Source: Clarkia xantiana subsp. parviflora (Eukaryota > Streptophyta > Magnoliopsida > Myrtales > Onagraceae). Taken from it: DNA of 64,000 nt. The notes beneath the pieces were generated by a model. The model ran no database searches, was not told where the DNA came from, and saw nothing but the letters and a program-made list of their open reading frames with translations. Made by a program: the position numbers and the translations under genes. The DNA is taken from the NCBI GenBank assembly GCA_036873135.1, contig JAPTYO010000009.1, forward strand, positions 21,783,756 through 21,847,755, given 5' to 3'. Below are positions 31,225 through 42,963 of this stretch, piece after piece (the first letter of the stretch is position 1; each line of letters starts with the position of its first letter).

Positions 31225-32353
31225 GAGGCTTGTATTGTGATGATAAAGTTTTGAGATTTAAAGTAATATTTAAATAAATGGAAATTTAATTTGAGATTAT
31301 GATCTTACGACGTCAAAATGTTTGAATTACATCGGATTTTACGGTCTATAAACTAGTCGTAGGAGGGACAATCCTCCCAAATAAAACATGTCGAATGTGG
31401 GCAAGCGTCGTCACACAGACTCAGTCGTCTTGATGGAGAGGGGGACCTCTACCATATCAAGACGGACTAAGAACCATGGTGATTTTGAAAGATAAACCTG
31501 GTTAAGCAAAACGATCATTTGGTTTCGGGGTAACATGACATGATCTAAGTTTTGCGTATCGCTTTGACGAACCTCGTTCGTCAACATCCACATTTTGGGC
31601 CAGAAGACAAGTCTGCGATAGAATATGACATTTCACACTCCTGACAGCATTTAAGTTCAGGTTATGCTATCGACGCGCGCTTCATATTGCGCGTGCCATG
31701 TTCGACCACGGGGCCAGGCTCGGTTGTGCTAGGTAGAATCCACGAGATTCGGATGGGCACAAACTTCTTAACATTGAGCGTGTGACTGATCCCAGATGCC
31801 TTATGAAGAAGCTTCTGAAGTATCCTTACAGACTCAGAACTCATATCTAAGGTCAAGCTCAATTTTCGCTTCCCGGCGTACGAACGCAGTGCTGAACAAA
31901 AAGACCCAGTGACCATGTCTTTGGAAACCGGATGAGTTTGACTAAGGTATGAGCGATAGAGATGGTCATGTACACCTGTAATTCTCCGACTATTGTATTC
32001 ACTAGGTGGCCACCAACCTGACATTAGTTGAAGGTTGTGAATACTTGTACGGATGCCTTGGAGAAGTGTTCTTATGTGGAAACTAGGCAATTAGAGAATG
32101 ACAGTTGACCAAGGATACAGCGCGACATAGTATTATTTTTACAGGTTGATTATAGATGGGGAATCAACGTTCCACGAGTGCTACAACACTCCTAACAGAT
32201 TAGTAGCACGATGCCCGTTGTGTCCGCCGGGCGCCGGTCACACGGAAAACCTCGTATGAACTATTTCGAAGCAGGGCTGGATCGAAGAACAAATGTTGAT
32301 GTGTTGGCCGACAACATATTAATAGGCACCCTTCCATTCCGGCGAGTGGGAGC
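31225..32353 (+). other. 3' UTR of copia 2
   Basis: The same conserved non-coding tail as in copia 1 and copia 3, ending CATTCCGGCGAGTGGGAGC (PPT-like GAGTGGGAG) before the LTR. Confidence 0.65.
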
Positions 32354-32932
32354 TGTTGGCATTTGGAGATTGGGCCGCCGTAAATATGAGCCCATTAATA
32401 TGAGATTGTTACCTAATTCAATTGGGTAATGTCAAGGGATTTTGGCCTAGGCCTAAAATCCCAACGGACATGAGAGGCCCAAAATTGGGCCTCCCTTAAT
32501 AGGCTGGCCGAAACTTGCTTAATTGGTGTGGTGGGTTTTGCCCACCTCCTCTTATAAATAGGGAGTGTTAGGGAACTAATAAGGGTTATTCTTCCTTTGT
32601 GGTGAGATAAAAAGAAATCCCTCCTCCCTATCAACAAGGTTTTGGCCGAACCACTCCAAGCACATGGAGGTGCCAAATTGCTTCAAGCGATTACTCCGGA
32701 TATCCATCCCTGCTAAAGAATAGACAAGAGGCTTTGCTGTGGAGACCAATCCGCATAGGTATTCCTTAACCAAAATCCTTACGGGAACCGTCCGGCGGAT
32801 TGAGAACTCCCCTAAAAGATCTTAGATCTATGGAAAGCATTGTAGGTATGTGCCATTTATTCCGTTGCGTAATTCATTTACATAGCATGTACCTTGTTTG
32901 TTTACGTAGTATTTATCCCTTATAATCCTACA
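32354..32932 (+). repeat. 3' LTR of copia 2
   Basis: TGTTGGCATTTGG to AATCCTACA, 579 bp; similar to 27250-27810 with substitutions and indels, so the insertion is not very recent. TSD GTTCC follows. Confidence 0.85.
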
Positions 32933-32937
32933 GTTCC

Positions 32938-33652
32938 ACCACTATATATATATATATATAATTCCACCACTACAAATATAATATATTGTGTCATTTGCAT
33001 GTTTTTGCTAGATTAAATTAAATAATAATATATGGCAAAATCAGTGATCTTAAACTTTAAAATGCACCAGAATTAACGATAGTGTCACGTTAGCTTTTAC
33101 ATCATTAATGACATTTGATAATTTTTTAATCACCACATAAATTTTTTTTTTTTATATTATATTTAATTACTTTTTGAATATCTTAATCAAATAGCCATAA
33201 CGTTTTACTATACTCTGATTCACAAAGATATTTTTTTATGTGTGAATAGAGATGAAAACATCGGAATAATATATGATATTATATATTTCTAATTATGTAT
33301 GCCAATATAGCAAATTAATCAATAATAAGATAAATATGTTATGATATTATATTAATTTAAAAAATAAATTTGCAAATATTACAACTAAAATTTTTTAATA
33401 GGTAAAATTTCACATAAGATGCGACCTAAAATAATATGTGAAGAAATAAATTATTTTGTAAATAAATATATAAGAAAACGAGAAATGATTAAAAAAAACC
33501 ATGCTCTATCTTGAACCATGCGTCTATATAATTTGATTAGCTACAACTAAACAATTTTCATTGCCACTAGCATACAATCTCGAACATGGCATATTGTGAT
33601 TTGCCTTTGCTTTGTGCAATAAAACGGAGGCCTCCATATTTAAGTATTTCTC
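32938..33652. other. AT-rich spacer
   Basis: Very AT-rich DNA with a TA microsatellite at about 32944-32960; no gene recognised. Confidence 0.5.
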
Positions 33653-33859
33653 CTCTATTTTTCTAACCTATAATTTCTCTTCTTTATTTATTTTTCCACC
33701 AAAGAATAAGTTAATAGTAGAGATTTAAAATCTCGTGCTCTCTCACTTACGGTTTGAGATTTTTATAACCAGTTTAGACTTTTATGCTCACGGTCTGGAT
33801 TTTTTTTCTTCTTAATTAGATTTCGCGAACAACCAACATATACACTGATCTCGTTAACG
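33653..33859. repeat. Dispersed repeat R1, copy 2
   Basis: Direct repeat of 26512-26722; see that entry. The similarity ends near ACACTGATCTCGT in both copies. Confidence 0.7.
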
Positions 33860-33884
33860 TGTTGACCCTGTTGACATTACCCTA

Positions 33885-34105
33885 CATGCATCCTGGTATA
33901 ATTTATAATACAGTTCATTAGGCCCAGTTCTACTCGCACGTTCTTATATCTGGCGCGGTATGTGGGACAAGCGGGACCTGATATTTTAATCAGGTCACCA
34001 CAAATTGACTTCCCGATAAGTTTCGAACCTGAAACTTTAAAGACAAACAATATTATGAGAATAAACACTCTTAACAATATCACCACTACCTCTGTGATTT
34101 TTTCC
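33885..34105 (-). mobile_element. Possible tRNA-derived SINE
   Basis: On the minus strand a GGTAGTGGTGATA segment (A-box-like, 34078-34090) is followed 50-60 bp later by GGTTCGAAA (B-box-like, 34021-34029). A tail with GACCTGATT, TCAGGTCCCGCTTGTCCC and GGGCCTAATG follows. The layout is that of a plant SINE, but the boxes are imperfect, and no TSD or second copy is visible. Confidence 0.25.
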
Positions 34106-34178
34106 AATTTATATAACTCTTACATGGTGTGCAATGTTGTATATCTCTATTTAGTCTTTAACAAGGCAATACATATTA

Positions 34179-34390
34179 GGGTTAACAGGTCTTTTTGTCT
34201 ATGATATTTGACAATTTTTGAGTTTTGGTCTATGATGTTTTTTTTTTACCTAGTTTTGGTACCACATGTTTGCAGATTTTTTCTAGTTTTGGTCTAACCG
34301 TTACATTCCGTCCATTTTTTGACATGTTCAAGTTACGTGATACACTCTAAACTTTAAATTTAGTCCCTCTAATACTTTCTTAATTTTTTT
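34179..34390. mobile_element. One arm of the palindromic MITE family
   Basis: Starts GGGTTAACAGGTCTTTTTGTC and matches 15909-16130 closely (shared TTTTGGTCTAACCGTTACATTCC and TTTAGTCCCTCTAATACTTTC). It ends in an (AT)n run at about 34397-34419 without the opposite arm, so this copy is truncated. Confidence 0.8.
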
Positions 34391-34419
34391 TTTAAATTAT
34401 ATATATATATATATATATT

Positions 34420-35165
34420 TGTATTGTTCGAGTTCAGTTAAGACGTCTCTATCTCGTTTTTTTGTATTTAACCACAAGATCTCTTGGCCACTTAAGTAGT
34501 GATGATTGATTTGATTGGCTGATAGAATTTGTTAATGGTTTTTTTTTTTTAGAATGTTAGAAGAAAATGTAGAATGAAGATAGAGGGAAAGGAAAGGAGG
34601 TGATACGATAGATAGAGAAATGTAAGGTTTGGAATGGATTCGCTATGAGAACCTCGTGAATTTATAATCTAATCCAAGTAAAAGACGAGAGTTCCAATTT
34701 GTCTCTTTGAAGAAAGCGATGCACGAATATAAGAGGTGCAAATGGAGCAGATAATCTATCTATTTATATTAATTTGAGAGTGAGAGAATAATAAATATTA
34801 ATGTGGTTGAAGTGTCAGATTTTAGTGTACGAATATAGTTTTTATGCGAAAATGACGATCTGAACAAGACACATAATAAGCAATTGGGTACAACGTTTTT
34901 CGGCTAAATTCTTTCGTTTAGAGGGTCAAAATCACAGTTTTATGTTTCTTTGTGTCATTTTTGTAATTCGTCGGTTTTGTTTAGAATTAGTTGCTAATTT
35001 CGAATTTTTTCTAGGGTTAGAGTTTTTTTTCAGTATTTAAACTCTGTTTAGCCGTCTTTTACATTCAGTTATGAGTTATTGATTGGATTATAACAAAATC
35101 GTGGTTTTTCCTCAATATCGGTATTCTCAACGAGTTTTGTGCATTCTATCCCCATCACGCTGCAT
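34420..35165 (+). repeat. Probable LTR remnant before a PBS
   Basis: The stretch ends GCTGCATCA and is followed by a TGGTATCAAAGC primer site and then a gag-like start, the arrangement of a 5' LTR. Its left end and any second copy are not visible, so the extent is a guess. Confidence 0.35.
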
Positions 35166-35168
35166 CAG

Positions 35169-35182
35169 AGTGGTATCAAAGC
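35169..35182 (+). promoter_or_regulatory. Primer-binding site (initiator tRNA-Met type)
   Basis: GTGGTATCAAAGC, as in copia 2 and in gypsy chromoviruses, 3 bp after the likely LTR end. Confidence 0.55.
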
Positions 35183-35190
35183 TATTCGGT

Positions 35191-35551
35191 CATGTGTGAT
35201 GCCGCCCCGAAGACGTCTCAGGTTGTAGATAACAACGAACTGCAACGTTTGATCGAAGAACATTGTTTGATTGAAGAACAGCAGCCTCGGATCGAAGAAC
35301 AGCGACGTACGATTAAAATTCTAACACGATGATTGAATGAACTCGAATTTCAAGAGGACGAGTTCAAATTTCAGAAAGATGAGTTCGAATTTCAGGATTT
35401 CTTATCGCATGAAGTAGATGAAGAGGATGACCAGACCGCCTCAGATGCAAACTCTTTTGATAATCCTATTTATGATTTAAGCGAGGAAGATTCTGCTGTT
35501 GTTTTTTATAATCCTATTTATGATGATTATGCAAGTGGGGTTTCATCCTAA
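35191..35551 (+). pseudogene. Gag-like N-terminus of an LTR element, with one internal stop
   Basis: An ATG at 35191, 9 bp after the PBS, opens a frame: MCDAAPKTSQVVDNNELQRL, several IEEQ/IEEH repeats, a single in-frame TGA near 35330, then EFQEDEFKFQKDEFEFQ repeats and an acidic part containing NPIYD twice, up to TAA. The charged heptad-like start suits a retrotransposon gag N-terminus; no capsid or zinc-knuckle sequence follows. Family not recognised. Confidence 0.4.
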
Positions 35552-37036
35552 AACCAATTAGTGATAGGAGGAGGTGTCTCACTTGCTTATATACTGCTCT
35601 ATTGTACAGATACCAACCGGTGTTTGTCTATTTCAACATGTATGAGCTCGTGTCAGACCTGTTCACCTGGTTTGGGAGAGCATGCAAGCATGAGCCTTGG
35701 TCATGGTGAGGTCTGGCTATCTTAATTGAGTTATGACTGATTTAGAGTTTTGATCGGTTTCAGTGATTCATGAGCTCACCCAAGCCCAAACTTGTTCCGT
35801 ACATGGTCTCATAGACCAAGTGACTAAGTCTGGCACATGCTCGGGCAAAGACGAGTCCCATTAGTAGGTGAATCGATTCATATGTGGCTGATAAGTTACA
35901 CTTTGAATAGTTGAAGCTCTAAATAATTTTTTTTTTAATTGAGACTCTTAAAATGAAAACCCGATAATTAAGACTACATAAAAGGTATTTTTCCCATCTT
36001 ACATATAAATTATTTCCCAGAAATTATTAAGCGTTCACAAGTCCATAGTTAAATTATATCAAAATTGAGTTTGTAGTTAGAAATAATAAAGTTTAATTGC
36101 CAAATTGTTAAGAGAAGTTTGTCAGTTGGACAAACTGTTAACTATTTTTGTGAAGAAAAAAAACTATAACTCAAATTTACGAAACGTCAGAAAATTTTGT
36201 TGTGTTTTATTTCTGCTTTAGATGGAAATGGTTACGTAAGGTTCTAATTCGCAGTAGTGAAAAAAATGAATAAGGTGAACCGAAAGATTTACCTCTTCAT
36301 AATGTGTGGCTAGCAAACAACATAGTAAAAAAAGTTCAATAAGTATTTTATATAGTCTAACTTCATTCAGCTATCAAAATACATATTAAAACATATTTCA
36401 ACAAGCAATATTCACACTACATTTATTTGTAATTGCCGTAAATTTGGACATTACATATATCCGATATACGAGATTCCATCCTAAACATATTGAAAATGTG
36501 ACAAAGCCAATTACTTGCACGATCATACATATTGAGCTAGTAATTTATTTTTAAATTTAAATTTCAAGTAATAATTTATCCGATCGGTCAAATTCCAGCT
36601 AGCTACCAACTACCCAAATAATAATAACATTATTTTTTAAAGTTAATCCCACAGTTCAGTCTTATAATAAATAACACTGTTAAGAATGTGGACTTTCCGT
36701 AAAAACATTCTTTAGTATTTGTTGGGTAGAAAAACCGCTTCGCAAGCATAGATCTGCAGGCGCACATTGCCTTATTTTTCTCCTCAAAATAAGGAAGCTT
36801 ATAAAGTTCGTATCTATGAATGAATTCAAGGAAGGATTATAACAACCATTAACAAATAAGACGCCATAAATTAATCCTAATAAAACTAATGCATTTTCCT
36901 CCTTTTAAAAACCTTGCCATGTTTCCAACACAAACCCCGACACCAATCCGTTGGGCCAAAATAAAACGCCTTATTTGCCAATACCGTAAAATCAATAAAA
37001 TCATAATATCCTCTAACTCCGCAAAATCAAGCCGGA
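35552..37036. other. Intergenic AT-rich DNA
   Basis: No gene, LTR or tandem repeat recognised; a GC-richer stretch at 35640-35900 has no ORF of note. Confidence 0.5.
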
Positions 37037-37037
37037 A

Positions 37038-37044
37038 TATATAA
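37038..37044 (+). promoter_or_regulatory. TATA box upstream of the 37070 gene
   Basis: TATATAA, 26 bp before the ATG at 37070. The start of transcription would be close to that ATG, so the leader must be very short, or translation begins at the in-frame ATG at 37079. Confidence 0.45.
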
Positions 37045-37069
37045 GAGAAGGGAGACGATTTAGGGTTTA

Positions 37070-37456
37070 ATGGAGAGAATGCGTAAGATTGCAAGGAATA
37101 GTAAGGAATCGAAATCCGTGAAGAAGAAACCGATCGAGAAACTGCGATCGCATTCCACGCCAGACCTACAAATCGATACGAGTAGATGCGTAAGCCCTCA
37201 TAGCTCCACATCGACGGGTATTATCCCTTTATTATCGCCGGTTTACGTCAGCTGCCCTCCTCCGCTGGTGACCGGCGAATGGGAGGATCGTGAGAGTAGT
37301 ACTAAAAACAACAATTTGTCACCGAGGTTGAAGAAAAACGAACGAGGACAAGAGAGCAAGAGATCATCAGCTAGTTTGCCCAAGGGGAACTCCAACAAGA
37401 AGTTAACCGATCCCAAGATCATCATCAATATGGTCCAATCACGTTGTGTGTTATAG
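37070..37456 (+). CDS. Candidate host gene: 128-residue basic, Ser-rich protein of unknown function
   Basis: A single-exon frame from ATG 37070 to TAG. The protein is Lys/Ser/Pro-rich, starting MERMRKIARNSKESKSVKKK, with SHSTPDLQ, a short hydrophobic IIPLLSPVYVSCPPPL centre and a second basic stretch (SPRLKKNERGQESKRSS). There is no signal peptide or known domain. It differs from its surroundings: non-repetitive, no retroelement motifs, GC content above the flanks, and a TATA box just upstream. It could be a small nuclear or cytosolic plant protein. I do not recognise the family. A second in-frame ATG lies at 37079. Confidence 0.55.
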   Translation: MERMRKIARNSKESKSVKKKPIEKLRSHSTPDLQIDTSRCVSPHSSTSTGIIPLLSPVYVSCPPPLVTGEWEDRESSTKNNNLSPRLKKNERGQESKRSSASLPKGNSNKKLTDPKIIINMVQSRCVL

Positions 37457-38300
37457 TATGTGTGTTTTTAATTATGTTTGAATTTATTTGATTTGATTGG
37501 TGAGGGTCGTTAAGAATCTACCTTTCTTTCTCTTTTTTTCATTTTTTTTTTGGGTTTGAAGAACGAAATGGGTACAAACATGTAATCCAAAAACATGGGT
37601 ATTTTGTTTATTTATAACTATAACTATAATACTACATATATATGTGAGCGAGGAAGATTCAATAATATAGGATTGTCTTAATCAATTCACAACTTTTTTT
37701 TTACTATGTAATATCGTGTATCGGTTCAGTGCTCATCCCTTAACTAAAAGTCAGGTTTAAATTTCATTAGTGACCATGGAATAGAAATATTTATAGCCAG
37801 CAGTATTTTACCCATTACGTACAGACTTGATGCGAATGAACTATTCTAGGTGTGAGACAAGTATGCTATAGATGCTGCCTCCTGATGTGGGCCCCTCCTA
37901 CAACCACCCTATGTAAACTAATATAATTTTTTCCCCGAAAATAGCAACTTTATAGAAACAAAATATGTAACTAGCAGACAACAAAACTAATTATGCGTAT
38001 AATAAACGTAGTTATTTGAAACAGCGACACAAAATCATGTCGTTTCAAACAACATTGTGGTTATTACCGTAACGACACATTGGAGCCTGCACACCATTTT
38101 TTGAGAGAGCATCGTGCATAATTAATTAACCAAATGTAACTTTACGCTCTGCTGTTTGAAAAAGGGCATGCATGATAAAAGTTGGGTAATTAATCATGAA
38201 TGTTGCTTTCACAAATAGCGGCATGCATAATTAATTTGTGCTACTGCTCACAGTTGTTTATAACAACGGCGTGCAATGGAGGATTGTTAATGCTACTGCA
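37457..38300. other. Intergenic DNA downstream of the candidate gene
   Basis: AT-rich, no gene recognised. A possible plant polyadenylation context (TGTTTATTTATAA) lies near 37605. Confidence 0.45.
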
Positions 38301-38309
38301 TGCTGCTAT

Positions 38310-38663
38310 TTCAAACAGCACACACATGTATATAACACTCGTGAACCTACTTGTTTCTGTTTACATTGTTGTTGAAATTTATGTTTGTGCTATTTTGTTC
38401 TTACTTAGTGATAAATTCATTTTGAACACATTACGCATCCAAACAAGGTTACACTCTGCAGTTTGGGAATCGAAAGATCTGCACTTTTGTACTAATGCTA
38501 CTAAACACTTATGTTTTAAACTGCGACGCATGCAGGTATAAAACACATGTGAACCCGTTTCCCTTCACATTGTTGTTGAAATTTCTATACATTCTATTTT
38601 GGTCTTAACATTAGTGATAATACTTATTTTTAACACTTCACATCCAAATAAGGTTAAATTCTG
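38310..38663. repeat. Diverged direct repeat, about 215-bp period
   Basis: Two copies of a segment with ACATTGTTGTTGAAATTT, TTAGTGATAA and CATCCAAAYAAGGTTA, near 38360-38455 and 38575-38660. Possibly an old MITE-like duplication; no TIR found. Confidence 0.5.
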
Positions 38664-38968
38664 TGTCAGACCTAAAATCTGACCTACGGTGATAACGTTT
38701 TGAAAACGTGGATTTGAAAAGAGTTGCCACTAGTTAATTATAAGGCTAATTAGAATCCTAAATTACCTAAGCGAATAACGAATTAAAACTTAGGTATTAA
38801 ATCGGTCTACGATCAGAAATTCGAGTTCGGGGGTTCCGTTACGAATATAAAACATGGTTTTAATCTTCGCCCTTTCGGTACTCAGTTTGCTTAATCAATT
38901 CCCATTAGTTTAAAAAAAAAAATAGATCTTCTAAGAAACTAATAAAAAAAACACATGGATGCACAAAG
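38664..38968 (-). repeat. LTR of element F, first part
   Basis: Starts TGTCAGACCTAAAATCTGACC and has GAGTTGCCACTAGTTA, typical of Ogre/Tat-like LTRs as I know them. It stops where copia 3 is inserted (CAAAG, 38964-38968) and resumes at 53988. On the minus strand it is the 3' end of the LTR. Confidence 0.65.
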
Positions 38969-39554
38969 TGTAAGCATATGGTGATGGCCGCCGTAATTGG
39001 TAGCCCATAATATGTATAGTTTACCTAATGAACTTGCGTAAATGTCACATTAGGGTAATTGGGCGAGACCCAAATCCCAATTGACATGGGAGGCCCAAAA
39101 TTGGGCCTCCCCAATACATAGGCCGGCCGAAACATTAGTGAGGGGTAAAGTGGACTTTTGCCCACTTTACTCCTCCTATAAATAAGAGGTGTTAGGGAAT
39201 ATTTAGGGTTAATCATAATTTCCTCATAAGAGTGTTTTAGAGAGAAAACCCTCCTCCCACACCTTGAATTTTCAGCCGAACCACCACTACACCGAAGGTG
39301 TGCCAGCAACTCTCCCAAGATCTGTCCCCGTGTCAAGAATTGATCTGAGGCTTTGCTGTGGAGCTGTACCACGTAGGACTTCTCTAACAAGAACCTCTAC
39401 GGGTCCGACCGGAGGATCGAAAACTCCCTCGTACAAAAGATCTTGGACTACGGTAACTGTTGAGGTATATGTGTAACTCTTCCGTTGCGTAATTTCGATT
39501 ACATGCACGTTCGATGTTTTGTGTTTCCGTAGTGATTACTCCCGTAATCTAACA
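38969..39554 (+). repeat. 5' LTR of copia 3
   Basis: TGTAAGCATATGG to CCGTAATCTAACA, 586 bp; a CCTATAAATAAGAGG promoter box near 39175. Confidence 0.85.
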
Positions 39555-39555
39555 G

Positions 39556-39567
39556 TGGTATCAGAGC
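39556..39567 (+). promoter_or_regulatory. Primer-binding site of copia 3
   Basis: TGGTATCAGAGC, the canonical initiator tRNA-Met site, just after the LTR. Confidence 0.85.
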
Positions 39568-42036
39568 ATGTGTTAGGAGTTCATGATTTTGATAAATTGA
39601 TGTTCTTGAAAATTTAAAACTTTCGGACCGAAATATTTTAAAAAGAGATTTTAAAAAATTTCGGATTTTTAAGTATAAGGTGGTCCGAAATTTTCATGAT
39701 GTTCTTGGTTTATTTGATGTTCATGATCTTCAAGAAAAGTGTGATATTTATAAAAAAAAAAAAAAATCAAACTTTGGATTGTAGATATTATTAAAATTTG
39801 ATCTCAAAATTTGACCACTAGTTCCTAATTTGGTGTTTGTGTCGAACCCAAAGATGAATTACAAGGTAGATTTTTTAAATTTCTTAGGCACCAAGTTACA
39901 AGTTTCGGCCGAACCACCTAGGGATATTGTTTACCATATTTCAATTGTTTAATTAAGGTAACAATATATCTATAATTAGGAACATTGTGATAGATTCACA
40001 TTAAAATATATAGAAATATATAACTATCAATATATCTAAATATTTATATAGGGTTAAAGATATTTTTGATAGATTTAGTTACCTAAAAGATTGAGAAAAT
40101 ATATTGTCAGTTATTTGTTTCCCTATTAAAGATATTGACAATAAATAAAATATATATATATAATAGATTGTGCCGATTTTACATAAATATATATATATCG
40201 TTGATTGATTTAATCTTAAAAATAGAATCTTAGCAATAAATATATATATGTTTTATATAATGGCCGAAATATATATATATATATATATTAATATTGTAAA
40301 TTATTTTTATAATTAATGTTACTTGGTGGCTAAGTTTAATATTTTTAATGGATTTAAAACCCTACTTGGGTCACAAGTAAACATTTCTGCCCAACCTTTA
40401 AAATTTTAATTATTGGGCTGGTCCAATATGTTAAAACCGGGACGAAATTAAACCGAACCGGATTTTCTCAATCGGTTCGACCTATTCGGGTCGGGTCGGG
40501 CCGGGGTAATTAAGTGGATCTAACCGAACCGGTTTTGAGTGTTGAACCGAACCCTATTTTCTTGGACCAGTTTGGACTGATTCATATTTTTTAAATTAAA
40601 AACCAGGACCGAACCGAACCGGATTTTTGCCGGACCGGACCAAACCGGATTTTCAGACTGGACCGAACCGGATTTTCTGTATCGGACCGAACCGAACCAA
40701 AACAGACTGAAATTGACTGAACCGAACAATGTTTTCCAAACCGAATTCAAGTCAGTTAAAATAGGGAGGTCAAATTTTAAAATCCAAATATTTTTGAACC
40801 TCGAAATGGATTACACAGTGCTCATTGGGTTGCTAACTTTTATGCCTTGTTTCGATTATGGGGATGGATCTCGGAGATACATGTTTGATACGTATGCTAG
40901 AATGTTAAGGATGTAGTTGCGTTTGATAATTTACTTAAAAGTATAATTATAAATGCAAGCATGAGTTCCTCGGAACATTAGACGCTGACGCGTAAGCATG
41001 TATGTGGTATGTATGATGAATGTTACTAGCATATGATAATTTGCATGGATTGTAGAATTGTATATGCATGAGTGAATTCATCGGAATAATTTTTCCAAAA
41101 CAAAAAGGGTCTTGGGAAAGCCAAGATTGGGTATGCTTATTTTAAAATTCCCGTTCCGGTAATTTGCGATTTAAACCGTTTTTTAACAGACTGATCTATT
41201 GGATAGAATACGACAATAGTGTGAACTCTTTCACAACCATCTTCCATTGGTTTACTGGTGGTCGGTTGGTTTAGATGACTGAGGAATTACTATCTGCTGG
41301 GTTCTATTTCAATGGATATTTGATGTATGCAATTCTTTCTCAAAATGTCATTGTCTCCCTGATTTTTGCATAATCATCGATGTGTTAGTATGAATTGGTT
41401 GAATTAGTGCGATTCGAGATTCCTCACAATCTTGATGGTATGAATAATGATGAATAAATAGAGTACGTGTTGAACTCTCTGCTACGATTCCGAAAAGTGG
41501 AGAGGACAACTACAGAAGAATATGGTAGTCTGTATGATTTTGACAATGTGAAACGAATGTAATAATTTGTTCCACCAAGAATAGGAGTAGGTTCTTTGAT
41601 GATGTCAACGCATATGTGGTGATACATTCAACATTGGTCAGAAGGGCTTGAAGAAGACTTCAATAGCGACCAAACAATGTTACAGCTTTATATTCCTTTG
41701 CATCCACCATGGTGGAAGCAGGGATGCAAAAGCAAGAAATTGTTTCGGTTGAATGTGATGGTCTTCTTTCTTTTCATGAATGTTGGAGTAAAACCTGCAT
41801 CAGATATTTAGAATGAAAGGTCAACATATGTATATGAACGTCTGATATTGACAGAACTCAATGACCTTGAGCCTAATCAAGTACAGTAACCACAGTAGTA
41901 AAAGGGAAACCTTCTCTGCTCACCATACTGGGTTCGAAAGAAATCAACTATGATCTGCATATTATAGAGAGAACTGACCTAAGGTCTTATACGATAATCC
42001 GTTGGGTTAAACCATGTTGATAAAGTGCGTCTCTAG
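39568..42036. other. Non-coding 5' interior of copia 3
   Basis: AT-rich sequence, the CCGAACCGG array (40430-40740), then about 1.3 kb that matches copia 4 (62540-64000) closely but carries no sustained ORF. No gag, protease or integrase motif is visible in either copy. It is conserved but of unknown role. Confidence 0.6.
40430..40740. repeat. Degenerate CCGAACCGG-rich array in copia 3
   Basis: Dense ACCGAACCGGATTTT-like units with irregular spacing; same position as in copia 2 and copia 4. The minus strand reads a run of FGSV/NPVWS-like residues that is not kept open in the other copies. Confidence 0.75.
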
Positions 42037-42041
42037 TACGC

Positions 42042-42827
42042 TGATGGGATCAAAATGACGTTGCCTTGAACTTCGGGGAATGGACTTCCAAGTATCGCCT
42101 CGGACTTAGCTCTCCCGAATGCTAAGTTTTCCTCTAAGAGGTTATGTGGGGCGAGAACCTGAAAAAGGGGTGGGGATGGCCCCTGATTCTACTCCGAAGC
42201 TTAAGTCAGTAATGGATTTGAGAGTAATAATATATGAACATATTTAGAACTGACTGAATGTCTAAATGAGTAAAAAAACAGTCCCTATTTATAGGGACAA
42301 ATTACCGACTTTCTATAAGGCGGCTGCTATGCCCTGATTGGTAGCTGAGGGGCGGTGGTTCCTCTTCTGTGATTGGCTGAGTTAGACGGTGAGCAGTCAG
42401 CTGGTGACAAGTAGGTCTCCAGCTAAGTGTTTCTTACTGAGGAAGCTTCTAAGCAGGTCGCCACCTGTAGTTACCTTTGTAGGGAGGTTTCCTCTGGTGG
42501 TAGTTAAGAACAGGTCGCCGCTTTATGTTTACTTAGCCGAGATGGTTCTTTTTAGCTGGTGACAAGTAGGTCGCCACCTGTCTTTCTAGAGGAAGGTTTC
42601 CTCTGATGACGGTTGAAGCAGGTCGCCACCTGTAGTTACCTTCGAAGGAAGGTTTCTCCTAGTGGCGGGCAGTCGTATTTTGGAAGTCGACTTTTTCATA
42701 AGTTGTCGTCGACCTTTTATCCTTGCCTCGTTAAGACGAGCGAGAATGGTCAATGATTCTTCTTTCCCTGCCTTTTAAACGTACTCGACTCTTATGCTAA
42801 ATATCAAATTTTAATCATAACCCAACA
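42042..42827 (-). repeat. 3' LTR of element D
   Basis: 786 bp, nearly identical to 48438-49225; the outermost base pair region reads TGATGGG where the other copy has TGTTGGG. Contains the TATA box in an inverted repeat (42281-42298), the CTCCGAAGCTTAAGTCA motif (42192-42208) and several AGCAGGTCGCCACCTGTAG repeats (about 42450-42640). Confidence 0.9.
42281..42298 (-). promoter_or_regulatory. TATA box inside an inverted repeat (element D LTR)
   Basis: GTCCCTA (42281-42287) and TAGGGAC (42292-42298) flank the TATA core; on the minus strand it reads CTATAAATAG. The same structure is at 48676-48693. Confidence 0.6.
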
Positions 42828-42840
42828 CTTGCCCCCGAGA
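42828..42840 (-). promoter_or_regulatory. Polypurine tract of element D
   Basis: On the minus strand TCTCGGGGGCAAG lies directly before the 3' LTR, close to the PPT of element B. Confidence 0.75.
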
Positions 42841-42963
42841 CATGAATCCTTTCTCTTTATTTATAATATAAGGGGAAGGGGTCGTGTCGAGTATTACCTT
42901 TCTATCTTGTTGTATGGCCTCCAATTCCGCTTTATCGTACTCTTCGACGAATGATGACTTTCG

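Larger units (their letters stand above)
27250..32932 (+). mobile_element. Copia 2: Ty1/copia element with intact boundaries
   Basis: A 5.7-kb element with LTRs 27250-27810 and 32354-32932, TSD GTTCC (27245-27249 and 32933-32937) and a tRNA-iMet-type PBS. There is no recognisable gag; instead, AT-rich DNA and a CCGAACC-rich array. Integrase is shortened, and RT and RNase H are present with frameshifts. It is related to copia 1, 3 and 4, but the LTR ends (TGTTGGCATTTGG ... ATCCTACA) mark another subfamily. Confidence 0.9.

Noticed and set aside
40430..40740. GGTTCGA segments resembling a Pol III B box
   Set aside because: The motif is a by-product of the CCGAACC repeat; no A box at a suitable distance.
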